Origin: Bacteroidota bacterium
Lineage (GTDB): Bacteria; Bacteroidota; Bacteroidia; Bacteroidales; UBA12077
Length of the DNA stretch: 41,347 nt
NCBI GenBank assembly: GCA_020444275.1
Contig: JAHLLG010000009.1
Span: 1 to 41,347 of the forward strand
Direction: 5' to 3'
Of the stretch, positions 39,677 through 41,347 are shown in pieces. Position 1 is the first letter of the stretch. Each line of letters opens with the position of its first letter. Under the pieces are notes generated by a model. The model made no database searches and had not been told where the DNA came from. It worked only from the letters and a program-made list of their open reading frames with translations. Both the position numbers and the translations under genes were made by a program.

Positions 39677-41347
39677 ATGTCGAATAAGCTAAGACCTCTA
39701 TTTTATCTATTCCTGGCAATTTTATTTGTTGGGTTTACAGTAAAATATAGTAGTGCCCAGGAAAGATATTGGGTAGATGGTTCAGGATCCTGGAATGACC
39801 CAAATCATTGGGCAGAAACTTCAGGTGGTAGCCCAGGAGCAGCAATTCCAACTGCAGAAAATGATGTTGTTTTCGATGATAATTCATTTACAGCAAACGG
39901 TCAGTTTGTTGAAATCGGAGAGGTTGTTGAGTGTAACAATTTTAGTTGGCAGGTTAATAAATACAATTCTTCTTTAAAGAGCAAATCATTTCTGTTTAAG
40001 TCTTTAACAAAAGCAGGCATAAACGTTCACGGCTCAGTTTATATTAATGAGAATTTAGATAATCATTTTTATGGTTACCTTGTTTTAAAAGGACAAGGTG
40101 AACAGAAACTAAATGCAGCATCTAGTCTTAATTCGGATATTATAATTGATACAAAAGACGGTGAATATGGGTTAGAAAAGAGTTTTATCACGAATGGAAA
40201 TGTTATTGTAAAATCCGGGACTTTTAAAACCAATGATAAAAGCATTTCAGCAAATGAGTTGATTAGTTCAGGAAATTCAAAAAGAGAATTAAATGTCGGA
40301 AATTCAAAAGTTTCAGTCAATAAATTGAATTTCGATAAATCTGAGAATCTAGTATTTAAGTCTGAAAATTATAAAATTGAAATAGGTAAAAAGTTTTCTG
40401 ATAAAAATATTAAAACGGGCGACATACCAATTATAATGTATGCTAAAGGTGCTAAAGCAACTTTTAAAATTGATAGTGTTACTGTTGATTCAACGAGTTG
40501 TTATAACGGTCATGATGGAAGTTTAACCGTTTTTGTTTCTGGAGGAAATACTCCTTACTACTATACTCTAGCAAAAAGAACTGGCCCAACTTCTTGGGTA
40601 GATACATTAACTGCTTCAAATGCTGGTCCGAGTTATACATTTGCGGGGTTGAGACAGAATGGATATAAAATATCTGTAGAAGATACTGGTCCAACAGGCG
40701 GAGGCTTTGCTGTTGATAGCGTGTACCATCCCGATAAACTTTTGCCAGGAAACATTGCAATAACTAAAGATTTGACATGCTTTGATGGAAGTGACGCCGA
40801 ATTAACTGCAAACCCTTCTGGAGGAACACCTCCTTATTCTTACCAGTGGCAGGAAAATTTAGGTGCTGGGTATGTCGATATTACCGATAGTACACGTCAA
40901 TCATTAACAGGCGTAGGTCAAGGTTATTATCAGGTTCTTATTAACGACCAAAATGGCTGTGGAGAAGTATCTTCAGCAATAATATTTACACGTCAGTTTA
41001 AACCAGCTAATATTCCCGATTCAATTCATATTAGTAATGTCAGTGCTACTGCAAGTTGTCCAACACCAGCAGACGATGGTTCTGTTTCGGTAACAGCAAG
41101 TGGTGGGACTGGTATTGCAGGATATTATTTAATAGAAACAATTGGGTCTACAAGAATTCCTGGTGCAGGATTAAACGCTTCAGGAAATTTTACTAATCTG
41201 GCACCCGGAACGTACGAAACCTATGCTGTCGATTTATCTGCTTGTGAAAAACAAGGACCTGATGCTCTTGTTGCTGAAAAAGATTTAAGTGTCGACCCCA
41301 CCGGAATAAATAGTGACAATGATAATTTCTGTCCAGGAGATGCAGCG
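39677..41347 (+). CDS. SprB-repeat surface adhesin, 5' part (runs off the window)
   Basis: Open from the ATG at 39677 to the window end, 557 codons with no stop, so the 3' part is missing. A signal peptide ends at SSA-Q (A27). The mature start RYWVDGSGSWNDPNHW plus PTAENDVVFDDNSF is the usual opening of large Bacteroidota adhesins. At least two SprB-type repeats follow: TSCYNGHDGSLTVFVSGG with PYYYTL, and LTCFDGSDAELTANPSGG with PPYSYQW. A more diverged unit is SCPTPADDGSVSVTASGG. Such proteins are usually several thousand residues long, end in a type IX secretion signal, and act in adhesion or gliding. It is 206 nt downstream of the permease gene. Confidence 0.88.
   Translation, partial: MSNKLRPLFYLFLAILFVGFTVKYSSAQERYWVDGSGSWNDPNHWAETSGGSPGAAIPTAENDVVFDDNSFTANGQFVEIGEVVECNNFSWQVNKYNSSLKSKSFLFKSLTKAGINVHGSVYINENLDNHFYGYLVLKGQGEQKLNAASSLNSDIIIDTKDGEYGLEKSFITNGNVIVKSGTFKTNDKSISANELISSGNSKRELNVGNSKVSVNKLNFDKSENLVFKSENYKIEIGKKFSDKNIKTGDIPIIMYAKGAKATFKIDSVTVDSTSCYNGHDGSLTVFVSGGNTPYYYTLAKRTGPTSWVDTLTASNAGPSYTFAGLRQNGYKISVEDTGPTGGGFAVDSVYHPDKLLPGNIAITKDLTCFDGSDAELTANPSGGTPPYSYQWQENLGAGYVDITDSTRQSLTGVGQGYYQVLINDQNGCGEVSSAIIFTRQFKPANIPDSIHISNVSATASCPTPADDGSVSVTASGGTGIAGYYLIETIGSTRIPGAGLNASGNFTNLAPGTYETYAVDLSACEKQGPDALVAEKDLSVDPTGINSDNDNFCPGDAA

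Overview
The window is AT-rich chromosomal DNA from a member of the Bacteroidota, most likely a marine or gut-type Marinilabiliales/Prolixibacteraceae relative. This is inferred from several things: the 622-residue three-domain IspG, SusC-like and CarboxypepD-plug TonB receptors, a FecI/FecR-type sigma/anti-sigma pair, an UpxY antiterminator, GldA, an SprB-repeat adhesin, and promoters with a TAnnTTTG -7 box. No rRNA, tRNA, CRISPR array or phage was seen.

Layout. (1) 1-4358 is the head of an exopolysaccharide locus on the minus strand: an UpxY/NusG-like antiterminator and a Wza-like lipoprotein, interleaved with two paralogous AbiEii/DUF6922 toxin-antitoxin-like cassettes and repeat-filled gaps. 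(2) 4709-9532 holds metK, a four-helix-bundle protein, gldA and ispG. (3) 9533-11411 is a REP-type island: a Y1 (RAYT) transposase with arrays of hairpin repeats on both sides. (4) 11412-19218 is a surface-signalling locus: ECF sigma factor, FecR anti-sigma, a hybrid STN-domain/16-residue-repeat surface protein, a second 16-residue-repeat protein, and a TonB-dependent receptor. (5) 19352-27091 holds metG, a satD-DUF3307-ldcA operon, and a run of yraN, yjbR-like, DUF502 and a C1 peptidase. (6) 27184-34466 holds a LuxE-like acyltransferase, an exported TPR-CHAT protein, a small exported protein and an orphan SusC-like receptor. (7) 34593-41347 holds cysS, a patatin, rbfA, a methyltransferase, a LolC/E-type permease, and the 5' end of a giant SprB-repeat adhesin that runs off the window.

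The two most interesting systems are these. First, a family of about 13 hairpins (AAYG, 7-nt arm, GTC, loop, GAC, unpaired G, complementary arm) whose arms differ between copies but stay complementary. They cluster around the RAYT gene and recur in the exopolysaccharide locus. A separate 20-bp palindromic micro-element has inserted into them and into other repeats, leaving recognisable empty and filled sites. Second, the sigma/anti-sigma locus carries the same two-box motif (ATAGAGGT, 16 nt, GTCATnCTA on the minus strand) upstream of both the anti-sigma gene and a 16-residue-repeat surface protein gene. This looks like the promoter recognised by the locus's own sigma factor. In this locus the STN signalling domain sits on a repeat protein and not on the TonB receptor.
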